DNA of 5,408 bases from Treponema sp. (GTDB lineage: Bacteria > Spirochaetota > Spirochaetia > Treponematales > Treponemataceae). The first letter of the stretch is position 1. The number at the start of each line of letters is the position of its first letter. Location of the stretch: the NCBI GenBank assembly GCA_021442965.1, contig JABUUX010000391.1:1-5408 (forward strand), read 5' to 3'. This document shows, in pieces, positions 1 through 5,408 of the stretch. Below the pieces are notes generated by a model. That model was not told the DNA's origin and ran no database searches. It worked only from the letters and a program-made list of their open reading frames with translations. The position numbers and the translations under genes were made by a program.

Positions 1-90
1 GCGTAGTTCAGGGATTCCTGTGGTTTCGGCAAAGGCAATCCAGATTTCTGGAACAAGAACACCTTCCATATCAAGACATGTAATATACAT
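1..90 (-). CDS. thrH: ThrH-like HAD phosphatase / phosphoserine:homoserine phosphotransferase (N-terminal fragment)
   Basis: Only the first 30 codons are present; the gene continues past the left edge. The fragment reads MYITCLDMEGVLVPEIWIAF and then AETTGIPELR. This closely matches the start of ThrH, a HAD-superfamily enzyme that dephosphorylates phosphoserine and can move its phosphate to homoserine. It therefore links serine and threonine metabolism in the cytoplasm. HAD motif I is visible: Asp7 is the expected nucleophile, and Glu9 sits where most HAD enzymes have a second Asp. That DxEGVL variant is characteristic of ThrH as I know it. The ATG at 90-88 is supported by a GGAGAA Shine-Dalgarno sequence, with 7 nt between GGAG and the ATG. 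The gene diverges from the 643-residue gene. HAD motifs II-IV lie outside the window, so the call rests on the N-terminus alone. A generic SerB-like phosphatase is the main alternative. Confidence 0.85.
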   Translation of the reverse strand, partial: MYITCLDMEGVLVPEIWIAFAETTGIPELR

Positions 91-95
91 AATGA

Positions 96-101
96 TTCTC
101 C
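96..101 (-). promoter_or_regulatory. Shine-Dalgarno sequence of thrH
   Basis: The minus strand reads GGAGAA here, with 7 nt between GGAG and the ATG at 90. This is a near-ideal ribosome binding site and fixes the thrH start. It contrasts with the tatD, nuclease and ABC-F genes, which lack such a site. Confidence 0.75.
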
Positions 102-126
102 AAAAAATAGAATAAGTATTTTTAGA

Positions 127-155
127 AGTATAATAAAAAGAATTATTTACAACAA
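127..155 (-). promoter_or_regulatory. possible promoter of thrH
   Basis: On the minus strand, TTGTTG (155-150) and TATACT (132-127) are separated by 17 nt. The -10 matches the sigma-70 consensus at 5 of 6 positions, the -35 at only 3 of 6. Transcription would begin near 120, giving a leader of about 30 nt that holds the Shine-Dalgarno sequence. An overlapping TATTAT at 135-130 is an alternative -10. The region is very AT-rich, so chance matches are likely. Confidence 0.4.
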
Positions 156-181
156 TGCTGTAAATTCCTTTCTCTTTTACA
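146..181. repeat. three alternating TTTACA/TGTAAA hexamers in the divergent control region
   Basis: TTTACA occurs at 146-151, its reverse complement TGTAAA at 159-164, and TTTACA again at 176-181. The two direct copies are exactly 30 bp apart, about three helical turns. Each neighbouring pair forms a perfect 6-bp inverted repeat, with 7-nt and 11-nt gaps. The third copy is also the -35 hexamer of the rightward promoter. The arrangement could be a regulator binding site serving both divergent genes. No specific regulator is implied, and chance in AT-rich DNA is a real alternative. Confidence 0.35.
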
Positions 182-204
182 AAAGTGGTTTCTTCAGATA
201 TAAT
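176..204 (+). promoter_or_regulatory. sigma-70-type promoter of the 643-residue gene
   Basis: TTTACA (176-181) matches the -35 consensus at 5 of 6 positions. It is followed by an optimal 17-nt spacer and a perfect TATAAT (199-204). Transcription would start near 211, giving a leader of about 34 nt before the ATG at 245. This is the best promoter in the window. Confidence 0.7.
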
Positions 205-225
205 TAAAAGATAAACGATTAGACT

Positions 226-231
226 AAGGGG
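226..231 (+). promoter_or_regulatory. Shine-Dalgarno sequence that decides the start of the 643-residue gene
   Basis: AAGGGG is the only purine-rich ribosome-binding candidate upstream of this gene. It ends 1 nt before the ATG at 233, which is too close for normal initiation. It ends 13 nt before the in-frame ATG at 245, which is long but workable. This favours 245 as the real start. Confidence 0.5.
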
Positions 232-244
232 AATGGTCTTATTT

Positions 245-2176
245 ATGGGAACTAGTGCGAATTTAAGTCAGATTATCCGGTTTTATGCAGATAAACAAAA
301 ATCAGCTTTTATTGATTTTCATGAGTTTTGTGCGTATTTAAAAAAATATGCCGAACATCATGTGGAAGAGCAGGAAGAACTTGTAAAATATTTGGGGGAT
401 CCTGCTGAAACTGTACTGGCAGAACTGGAAGGTCTTTCTCAAAAACGCCTTGCTGCTTTAATCAGTCATGATAAAAAGAAAATCATTGTTTCTATTTCTA
501 CTTTTTCCATTAAATATGCAAATCGTTTTAAGGAAATCCTTGAAAATGAATCTGTCCCTTTTCCTGTAATTTCTGACCTGCCTAAGAATTTTCCTCTTTC
601 TTCTCTGGAACAAAAAGAAGCGGGTACTTATATAAAAGAAATATTGGAACATCAGGATTCTAAAGCCCAAACGCTGAATGTTATTCTTTTTAGTCATGAT
701 TGCCCTGCTATGCTTTTACCTTCCTGCGTTCCTGCAAAGGTTCTTATGGAAACTGCAAAGATGAAAATTCGCAGAATTCTTTCTAAGGACGAATTTCATG
801 ATTATTATCTGAAAAAACTGCGCAGTTCAAATCCGGGAAAGGAACTTATTATCCAGCATTTTTTCCAGAACTTTGTAGAAAATAAATATCAGAGTGACAA
901 TATTGAAGATACTTTGAGTAGTGATGATTACTATTATTGGAATCAGCTGTGCTATTTTATCCGTCAGGATTTTGAAAAGATTCAGGATAAAACTTTGGAA
1001 GATATAAATATTCTTCAGGCTATTGAACTTACAGAAATAAATAATATTTATCTTAAGCAGAAAATGCAGAACAGACAGAGACGTGATGATGCATTAAAAA
1101 CTCTGGTTACTATGCTTGCTAATCCGCCTTATGCTTACACTATGGATCAGATTCTAAAGTTTAAGGATAACAGCGGAAAACTTTTGTACGGACAATTCAG
1201 TGAAGAAGATTTAAAGAAGTTTATTCAGGTGGAAACTGGAGAAAGTGCAGAAGGTCAGCTGCCGCGTCTTTTGGTTTTTAAGGTGAGCTCCGGTTCCAGA
1301 TATTTTATTTATAAGACAAAGATTCTGCCATATACGGTACGCTTGTGTAATGAAGCTGCAAATGTTATTCAAAAAACTCTTGAAGATAAATGGTATAAAG
1401 AACTTTTGAATTATAACCGCCTGCCGGAAATGACAAATCAGAAATTGTTTGAAGATGTTTTGGAAGAAGAGGTGCGGACTAAGTCTCCTGTTCTTTATGC
1501 TCTTTTAAATGCCAATTTTTTTAAACTTCTTTCTTATGAAGATGGTATTGATGAGTCTATGGTTGGGGGAAGGATTTTTAAGGGACATGATATTGCTCCA
1601 TACAGTGATTTGCTTCTCTTAAAAAATGCTCCAATTTTGGCTCAGGCAAAAATGCTTCTTCCTTTCTGGTATACTATGCCGATTATTTCTTGGATTGCAT
1701 CTCTGTTTGCGGGTAAAAAGCGTAAAGCTTCCTCATCTGCTGATAATGTAAAAACAGGAAAATCAATTGAAGAAGTTTTGGATGGGCTGGAAGCCGAAGA
1801 TGAAAAACAGGGCAGTACTAAAAAGAAACCAAGAGCTAAGAAAGATGTGCTTGCAGAACTGGCAGAGGATATTTCTAAAGATTTTGTTCCTGAAGGTTCT
1901 TCCATTGAACGTGAACTGGACTTCCTTTGTAAGCAGTGGAATAAGATGATTACAAAACAGGCAAATCTGACTCTTACCGAAGATGTAAATTCACTTATCA
2001 GGGATTATATGAGAAAAGTAATAAATACTCTTTCTTCTACTACTTTTACGGCAGACAGGGTTCGCGGACTTGCAAAAACTTTAGTCAGAACTCCTAATAT
2101 GCAGAAGATTAAGGAAGAAGAAGCTTTAACAAGATATGTTGAGCTTTATATTCTTAAACTTGTTTCAAATAAATAG
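245..2176 (+). CDS. conserved-looking hypothetical protein, 643 aa, no recognised domain
   Basis: I do not recognise this protein's function. The reading frame is long and clean, and ends at TAG 2174-2176. The ATG at 245 is chosen over the in-frame ATG at 233 because the only Shine-Dalgarno sequence lies 1 nt from the earlier one. Numbered from 245, there is no signal peptide. Residues 1-480 look mostly alpha-helical and rich in Lys, Glu and Leu, with aromatic patches such as DDYYYW (227-232). Residues 471-490 form a hydrophobic stretch, LLPFWYTMPIISWIASLFAG, that could be a single membrane segment or a buried helix. It is followed at once by the basic GKKRK, then a charged, Ser/Lys/Glu-rich linker to about residue 535, then a helical C-terminal domain of about 100 residues. 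No catalytic motif, Walker motif or metal-binding cluster stands out. The gene has its own good promoter and converges on tatD. It may be a lineage-restricted spirochaete protein, but that is inference. Confidence 0.85.
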   Translation: MGTSANLSQIIRFYADKQKSAFIDFHEFCAYLKKYAEHHVEEQEELVKYLGDPAETVLAELEGLSQKRLAALISHDKKKIIVSISTFSIKYANRFKEILENESVPFPVISDLPKNFPLSSLEQKEAGTYIKEILEHQDSKAQTLNVILFSHDCPAMLLPSCVPAKVLMETAKMKIRRILSKDEFHDYYLKKLRSSNPGKELIIQHFFQNFVENKYQSDNIEDTLSSDDYYYWNQLCYFIRQDFEKIQDKTLEDINILQAIELTEINNIYLKQKMQNRQRRDDALKTLVTMLANPPYAYTMDQILKFKDNSGKLLYGQFSEEDLKKFIQVETGESAEGQLPRLLVFKVSSGSRYFIYKTKILPYTVRLCNEAANVIQKTLEDKWYKELLNYNRLPEMTNQKLFEDVLEEEVRTKSPVLYALLNANFFKLLSYEDGIDESMVGGRIFKGHDIAPYSDLLLLKNAPILAQAKMLLPFWYTMPIISWIASLFAGKKRKASSSADNVKTGKSIEEVLDGLEAEDEKQGSTKKKPRAKKDVLAELAEDISKDFVPEGSSIERELDFLCKQWNKMITKQANLTLTEDVNSLIRDYMRKVINTLSSTTFTADRVRGLAKTLVRTPNMQKIKEEEALTRYVELYILKLVSNK

Positions 2177-2221
2177 CAAAAGCCTGAAACTGAAAATATT
2201 TGGACAGGTCAACTGATTGTT

Positions 2222-3115
2222 TTACTTAAGGTTAAAAAGAGTCCGGATATTTTTATCTACTGTTTGGCAAAGTTCTTCTACAGGTGTTTTTCTGTGTTCT
2301 GCTACAAATCGATATGTATTGTTTACTAAAGCCGGTGTATTGGTCTGCCCTCTGAATGGAACAGGGGCCAGGTACGGGGCATCTGTTTCTAAAAGAATGC
2401 GGTCTTCCGGTACAAGAGTAAGAAGCTCATGCATGGCATCCATTTTGGATTTTTTTGTATATGTTACGCTTCCTGAAAAACTGATGTACCAGCCTAAGTT
2501 CAGAAATGCTTTTGCTTCTTCTACCCCGTAACTGTAGCAGTGAATGATGCCATGATTCCATCCGATGTTTTTTATAGAGTCCAATGTATCTTCAAAGCCG
2601 TCTCTTGAGTGAACTATAAAGGGAAGTTTCAGTTCTTTTGCCAGTTCCAGCTGCATTTCAAAAAGTTCTCTTTCACCTTTATAGATTTCTGTATCAAAAT
2701 CATTTTCACATCTGCCGTCAACTCCGCTTGGATTCCAGTGATGGTCTATGCCGCCTTCTCCTATGGCTATGACTTTTCTGTGAAGAATATCTGTATCGGA
2801 ACTTGCTGCAGCTTTTGAAATATATTCGCGTAAAGTTTTTATTTGAGTGTGTCTTTCTTTAATAGCACTTACATCTGGCCATATTCCTGCAGAAAAATAC
2901 ATAAAGTTTCGGACGCGGTCTGCAAGTTTTGTATCACTGATTTCTGAAATGGATTTTTCTACTGCTGCCTGCCGGGAAAATAAATCATCACAATGGGTGC
3001 CTATATCCAGTCCAAAAAAACAGTTTGAGGCTGCCATATGACTTAGAACTTGGGCACCGTTTATTTCAGTGTTCTGTGTAAAATGCTCAAAGTGAAAATG
3101 TGTATCTGAAAACAT
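2222..3115 (-). CDS. tatD: TatD-family metal-dependent hydrolase (putative deoxyribonuclease)
   Basis: This 297-residue cytoplasmic protein carries the TatD amidohydrolase signature in order. HxH is at His6 and His8 (DTHFHF), the metal-bridging Glu is Glu120 in GEGGID, and there are His169 in VHSRD, His192 in IHCY and Asp245 in ETDAPYLAP. The PFRG and NTP motif at 253-261 is also typical. All expected metal ligands are present, so it should be active. Characterised TatD proteins have Mg-dependent 3'-5' DNase activity, and some relatives act on D-aminoacyl-tRNA. It is longer than E. coli TatD (about 260 residues). Part of the excess is a segment at about 125-143 (HHWNPSG, then an acidic stretch) after GGID, where most homologues have a short GLDYY turn. 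It lies 24 bp downstream of the nuclease on the same strand and is probably co-transcribed. The ATG at 3115 has no Shine-Dalgarno sequence upstream. The exact substrate cannot be told from sequence. Confidence 0.93.
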   Translation of the reverse strand: MFSDTHFHFEHFTQNTEINGAQVLSHMAASNCFFGLDIGTHCDDLFSRQAAVEKSISEISDTKLADRVRNFMYFSAGIWPDVSAIKERHTQIKTLREYISKAAASSDTDILHRKVIAIGEGGIDHHWNPSGVDGRCENDFDTEIYKGERELFEMQLELAKELKLPFIVHSRDGFEDTLDSIKNIGWNHGIIHCYSYGVEEAKAFLNLGWYISFSGSVTYTKKSKMDAMHELLTLVPEDRILLETDAPYLAPVPFRGQTNTPALVNNTYRFVAEHRKTPVEELCQTVDKNIRTLFNLK

Positions 3116-3122
3116 AAATCAA

Positions 3123-3151
3123 ATTGTAAAGAAAAGTGTTTATTTTGAATA
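3123..3151 (-). promoter_or_regulatory. possible internal promoter of tatD, leaderless type
   Basis: On the minus strand, TACAAT (3128-3123, 5 of 6 to the -10 consensus) ends 7 nt before the tatD ATG. TTCAAA (3149-3144, 4 of 6 to the -35) lies 15 nt upstream of it, within TATTCAAA at 3151-3144. If used, transcription would begin at about the ATG itself. The site overlaps the end of the nuclease gene. This is weak evidence on its own, but it fits the absence of a ribosome binding site. Confidence 0.3.
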
Positions 3152-3964
3152 CATAACCGATTCAATCACTTTTTCAATGTCATCAGGAATTTCAGAAAAA
3201 AAATCATAACCCGTAACAGCTTCAATAAAATCTACGGTAACAAGGTATTGTTCCCAGTCTCCGAAATTATTAACTTTCTGTGTGTTCGGCATAAAGACTG
3301 CAAGTACAGGTGTTGTTGATGTTATGCGGGAAATATCATCTTCACCTTTTGGAAGTTTGAGTATGATTTTCCAGCAGAACTCAGGAACAGTAATGGATTT
3401 TCCTGTAAGTTCACCGTTTTTATCTCTTACAGGGATTTCTGTAAAATAACCGCGTTCACCGTCACCACCTTTTCCAAAACTTCCGGCAATAATGTAAAGT
3501 TCGTTTCCCCCTGAAAGCATTTCTCGTTCAAAGGTTTCAAGATGCATCCATACCTGGCGGTTCAAGTTAGGAGCCTGAGGAAGCATGTTCGTCATTAAAA
3601 AGGTTTCTTTGTTTGCTTCCAAACTGGCTGTCCTGTCTGCAGACGGGCAAACATGTCCGCGGTCAAAACCATAGGCTGCATACTGATAGTCAGAAGCTTT
3701 TACGTGGTAAAAGTTCTTTGGAAGTGCAGTGTCTGGCTTAAAGGAATTGGAACGGCCTGAGTCGCCTAAATCAGTTTCCTCAAGATGCCATGCTACCCAA
3801 AGTGGTGCAAGGTTTGAATCTGAATAGCAGACTGTGTAGCCGGATTTTTCAAGTAAAAGGATTGAGTCATCATTCTTGGAAGGATTTCCTAAAAGAAGTG
3901 GATTTTCTGCAAAAAGTGATGAAAGTAAAATAAAAATTGCTGAAAAAAATACAAAACGTTTCAT
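3140..3964 (-). CDS. secreted DNA/RNA non-specific endonuclease (NUC1 / Serratia nuclease family)
   Basis: This 274-residue protein starts with a clear signal peptide: MKR, a hydrophobic core to about residue 18, and a likely signal peptidase I site after SLFA (residue 19). No lipobox cysteine is present, so it should be periplasmic or secreted. The mature part is a beta-beta-alpha-metal nuclease. DRGH (101-104) supplies the catalytic base His104 with Arg102. MTNMLPQAPNLNRQVWMHLE supplies Asn126, the metal ligand Asn135 and Glu143. These spacings mirror Serratia nuclease Arg87/His89, Asn110, Asn119 and Glu127. Such enzymes cleave single- and double-stranded DNA and RNA in a Mg-dependent way, serving nutrient acquisition, biofilm DNA turnover or attack. 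No immunity protein or toxin-delivery domain is seen, so a degradative role is more likely than a toxin. The ATG at 3964 is set by the signal peptide. It is first in a likely two-gene unit with tatD and diverges from the ABC-F gene. No Shine-Dalgarno sequence precedes it. Confidence 0.93.
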   Translation of the reverse strand: MKRFVFFSAIFILLSSLFAENPLLLGNPSKNDDSILLLEKSGYTVCYSDSNLAPLWVAWHLEETDLGDSGRSNSFKPDTALPKNFYHVKASDYQYAAYGFDRGHVCPSADRTASLEANKETFLMTNMLPQAPNLNRQVWMHLETFEREMLSGGNELYIIAGSFGKGGDGERGYFTEIPVRDKNGELTGKSITVPEFCWKIILKLPKGEDDISRITSTTPVLAVFMPNTQKVNNFGDWEQYLVTVDFIEAVTGYDFFSEIPDDIEKVIESVMYSK

Positions 3965-3970
3965 AGTTCT

Positions 3971-3976
3971 ATAATA
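3971..3976 (-). promoter_or_regulatory. possible -10 element of the nuclease gene, leaderless type
   Basis: The minus strand reads TATTAT (5 of 6 to the -10 consensus), ending 6 nt before the nuclease ATG at 3964. Transcription would then start at or next to the A of the ATG. No convincing -35 lies at the usual distance. A TTGAAT inside the tandem repeat (4005-4000) is 23 nt upstream, which is too far for a standard promoter. Confidence 0.4.
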
Positions 3977-3996
3977 GCGTAAAAATATTCATTTAC

Positions 3997-4038
3997 ACTA
4001 TTCAATATTCACTATTCAATATTCTATATATAATATTC
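3997..4038. repeat. 14-bp tandem repeat (unit ACTATTCAATATTC) in the divergent promoter spacer
   Basis: Two perfect, directly adjacent copies occupy 3997-4010 and 4011-4024. A third, degenerate copy at 4025-4038 matches at 10 of 14 positions and carries the TATAAT of the ABC-F promoter. The core AATATTC appears at 3984, 4004, 4018 and 4032, the last three in exact 14-bp register. The array fills most of the 76-bp spacer between the nuclease and ABC-F start codons. Confidence 0.85.
4006..4034 (+). promoter_or_regulatory. likely promoter of the ABC-F gene, leaderless type
   Basis: A perfect TATAAT (4029-4034) ends 6 nt before the ATG at 4041, so transcription would start at about the start codon. 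TTCACT (4008-4013, 4 of 6 to the -35 consensus) lies 15 nt upstream, spanning the junction of two repeat units. TATTCA (4006-4011) would give a 17-nt spacer but matches only 3 of 6. No Shine-Dalgarno sequence occurs in the AT-only stretch before the ATG. Confidence 0.5.
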
Positions 4039-4040
4039 TT

Positions 4041-5408
4041 ATGACTCTTCTGACTGTAAATAATCTGAAAAAAATAGGGCGGGAACAGGATTTGTTCTCT
4101 GGTGTTACATTTGGACTTCAGGAAGGTGAAAAGGCGGCACTTATTGGACGCAACGGCACTGGAAAATCTACCCTTCTGAATACTATAGCAGGTGTGCTTA
4201 CACCGGAAGAAGGAAGTGTTGTTTTTAACAGGGAATGCGGAGTTTCGTTCCTTCCTCAAAATCCTGTGTTTAATTCTGAAGATACAATAAGAGATCATGT
4301 TTTTAAATCAGAAAGTGAAAAGTTAAAAATAATCCGGGAATATGAACAGGTTTGCGAAGAAATAGCAGAAAGACCTAATCTTGCTTTTAGAATGGAAGAA
4401 TTGAATCGCATTATGGAGGACAGAAATCTTTGGAATTACGAAGCACAAATTTCGTCTATCCTTTCAAAACTGGGCATTCATGATTTGAATAAAAAAATGG
4501 GGCAGCTTTCAGGTGGAATGATAAAAAAAGTTGCTCTGGCTCAGGTTTTGGTAGAAGATTCAAAACTTCTTCTTTTGGACGAACCAACGAACCATCTGGA
4601 TATTACAACGATTACATGGCTGCAAAAATATCTTCACGATACAGATAAAGCAATCCTTATGGTAACTCATGACCGCTATTTTTTGGATGCAGTGTGCAAT
4701 AATATTTATGAACTGGCCAGAAAAAAACTTACTCTATACCACGGAAATTATTCCGAATATCTGGAAAAAAAAGAAAGGGAAGCAGAAATTGAAGCAAATA
4801 CAGAACGCCGTATAGAATCTGTTCTGCGCTTTGAGCGGGAATGGCTTCTTAGGGGACCGTGTGCCCGGGGTACAAAAATCAAAGCCAGAATTCAGCGTGA
4901 TGAACAGTTAATTAATCGGGAAAAGTTTCAGGCAGATAAAGGTTTTACTTTTGAAGTTAAGGGAAGGCGTCTTGGCGGAAAGGTTCTGGAACTTCATAAA
5001 ATAAGTAAATCATTTTTAAAAGGCTTTTCAGATTCAAACGGAAAACAGGAATCATGTCTGAAAGATTTTAGTTATGTTTTTACTAAAGGACAGAAAATCG
5101 GTGTGTTTGGAGATAACGGAAGCGGTAAATCAACACTTTTGAATATTATTACGGGAAAACTCCAGCCTGACAGCGGAACTGTAGTTGTTGGTGAAAATAC
5201 ATTCTTTGGGTATTACAATCAGAATCCGGTTTTTCCTGATACAGATATGACTGTTCTGGAGTATGTAAAGGAAGTGGCACAGGCTGTAGAGTTGAAAGAT
5301 GGCACAATAGTAAGACCCGAAAAATTTTTAGAAGAATTTGGTTTTGAAGGAAGGGTACAGTATTGTGCTGTTTCAACTTTAAGCGGCGGTGAGAAAAAAA
5401 GACTTTTT
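4041..5408 (+). CDS. ABC-F family ATPase, Uup-like (C-terminus beyond the window)
   Basis: 456 codons are present and the gene continues past the right edge. There are two fused ABC ATPase domains and no membrane segments, which defines ABC-F. These cytoplasmic ATPases act on ribosomes, not as transporters. Domain 1 has Walker A GRNGTGKST (36-44), Q-loop LPQ (71-73), signature LSGGMIKKVALAQ (156-168), Walker B with LLLLDEPTNHLD (177-188) and switch His210. The inter-domain linker (about 238-300) is highly charged and contains EWLLRGPCARGTKIKARIQR, which resembles the Uup-like (W)xxRGPKARxTKxKARI pattern. Domain 2 has Walker A GDNGSGKST (358-366), a Q-loop in YYNQNP (391-396) and the signature LSGGEKKRL (447-455). 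The second Walker B and any C-terminal coiled coil are outside the window. Uup-type proteins are linked to ribosome function and transposon excision. Some other ABC-F proteins protect ribosomes from antibiotics, and this fragment does not settle which role applies. The ATG at 4041 is the first in frame, with the expected TLLTVNNLKK beginning. Confidence 0.93.
   Translation, partial: MTLLTVNNLKKIGREQDLFSGVTFGLQEGEKAALIGRNGTGKSTLLNTIAGVLTPEEGSVVFNRECGVSFLPQNPVFNSEDTIRDHVFKSESEKLKIIREYEQVCEEIAERPNLAFRMEELNRIMEDRNLWNYEAQISSILSKLGIHDLNKKMGQLSGGMIKKVALAQVLVEDSKLLLLDEPTNHLDITTITWLQKYLHDTDKAILMVTHDRYFLDAVCNNIYELARKKLTLYHGNYSEYLEKKEREAEIEANTERRIESVLRFEREWLLRGPCARGTKIKARIQRDEQLINREKFQADKGFTFEVKGRRLGGKVLELHKISKSFLKGFSDSNGKQESCLKDFSYVFTKGQKIGVFGDNGSGKSTLLNIITGKLQPDSGTVVVGENTFFGYYNQNPVFPDTDMTVLEYVKEVAQAVELKDGTIVRPEKFLEEFGFEGRVQYCAVSTLSGGEKKRLF

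Noticed and set aside
458..697. Minus-strand open frame of 79 codons inside the 643-residue gene.
   Set aside because: It is antisense to a long clean coding region, has low-complexity Lys/Phe/Arg-rich content and no ribosome binding site. It is a shadow frame.
1642..1949. Antisense (87 codons) and out-of-frame (60 codons) open frames over the charged linker of the 643-residue gene.
   Set aside because: They arise from the biased Lys/Glu/Ser codons of the linker and have no independent support.
2161..2221. Possible terminator between the convergent genes: GTTTCA (2162-2167) pairs with TGAAAC (2185-2190), and CCTG (2183-2186) with CAGG (2205-2208).
   Set aside because: The stems are only 4-6 bp with loops of 17-18 nt, and no T-run follows on either strand. 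They do not look like intrinsic terminators.
2217..3041. Plus-strand open frames of 104, 69 and 64 codons across tatD.
   Set aside because: tatD has intact family motifs along this whole stretch on the other strand, so these are shadows.
3140..3964. The nuclease as a polymorphic or contact-dependent toxin.
   Set aside because: It has a simple signal peptide directly before the nuclease domain, no delivery domain or pretoxin motif, and its neighbours do not look like immunity proteins.
4002..4298. Minus-strand open frame of 98 codons overlapping the start of the ABC-F gene.
   Set aside because: It is antisense to Walker A and the Q-loop of a clear ABC-F domain, and its end lies in the tandem repeat. 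It shows no family features.
4765..4772. Run of eight A residues in the ABC-F gene, with shorter runs near 4068 and 5393, as possible slippage or frameshift sites.
   Set aside because: The frame stays open through each run with family motifs on both sides, and they encode Lys-rich stretches expected in AT-rich genomes.
5149..5376. Minus-strand open frame of 75 codons in the second ABC domain.
   Set aside because: It is antisense to a conserved ATPase domain and has no supporting signals.

Overview
The window is AT-rich bacterial DNA (under 40% G+C by eye) with tightly packed genes. The gene content and protein style suggest a spirochaete, most likely Treponema-like. This is an inference from a ThrH-type enzyme, an unusual TatD homologue, and a large protein with no recognisable domain. 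No rRNA, tRNA or housekeeping marker is present to confirm it.

Layout, left to right. Positions 1-90 hold the first 30 codons of a minus-strand thrH-like gene that runs off the left edge. Positions 91-244 are a divergent control region with a good sigma-70-type promoter pointing right, a weaker one pointing left, and three copies of the hexamer TTTACA in alternating orientation. Positions 245-2176 encode a 643-residue protein of unknown function. It converges on a minus-strand pair across only 45 bp. That pair is transcribed right to left: a secreted DNA/RNA non-specific endonuclease (3140-3964), then a TatD-family metal-dependent hydrolase (2222-3115). A 76-bp divergent spacer (3965-4040), built largely of a 14-bp tandem repeat, separates the nuclease from a plus-strand Uup-like ABC-F ATPase (4041 to the right edge, truncated).

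How the genes relate. The nuclease and TatD are 24 bp apart on the same strand, and both families act on nucleic acids. They could form a small unit for nucleic-acid degradation or salvage, but that is inference. The other genes show no obvious pathway link.

The most unusual feature is in the signals. thrH has a well-placed Shine-Dalgarno sequence, and the 643-residue gene has a recognisable but less ideally spaced one. The nuclease, tatD and ABC-F genes show none, and each has a -10-like hexamer ending 6-7 nt before its ATG. This raises the possibility of leaderless transcripts. The tandem repeat lies inside the shared nuclease/ABC-F promoter spacer. I found no mobile element, CRISPR array, RNA gene or clearly new multi-gene system. 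No gene-free stretch exceeds about 155 bp.
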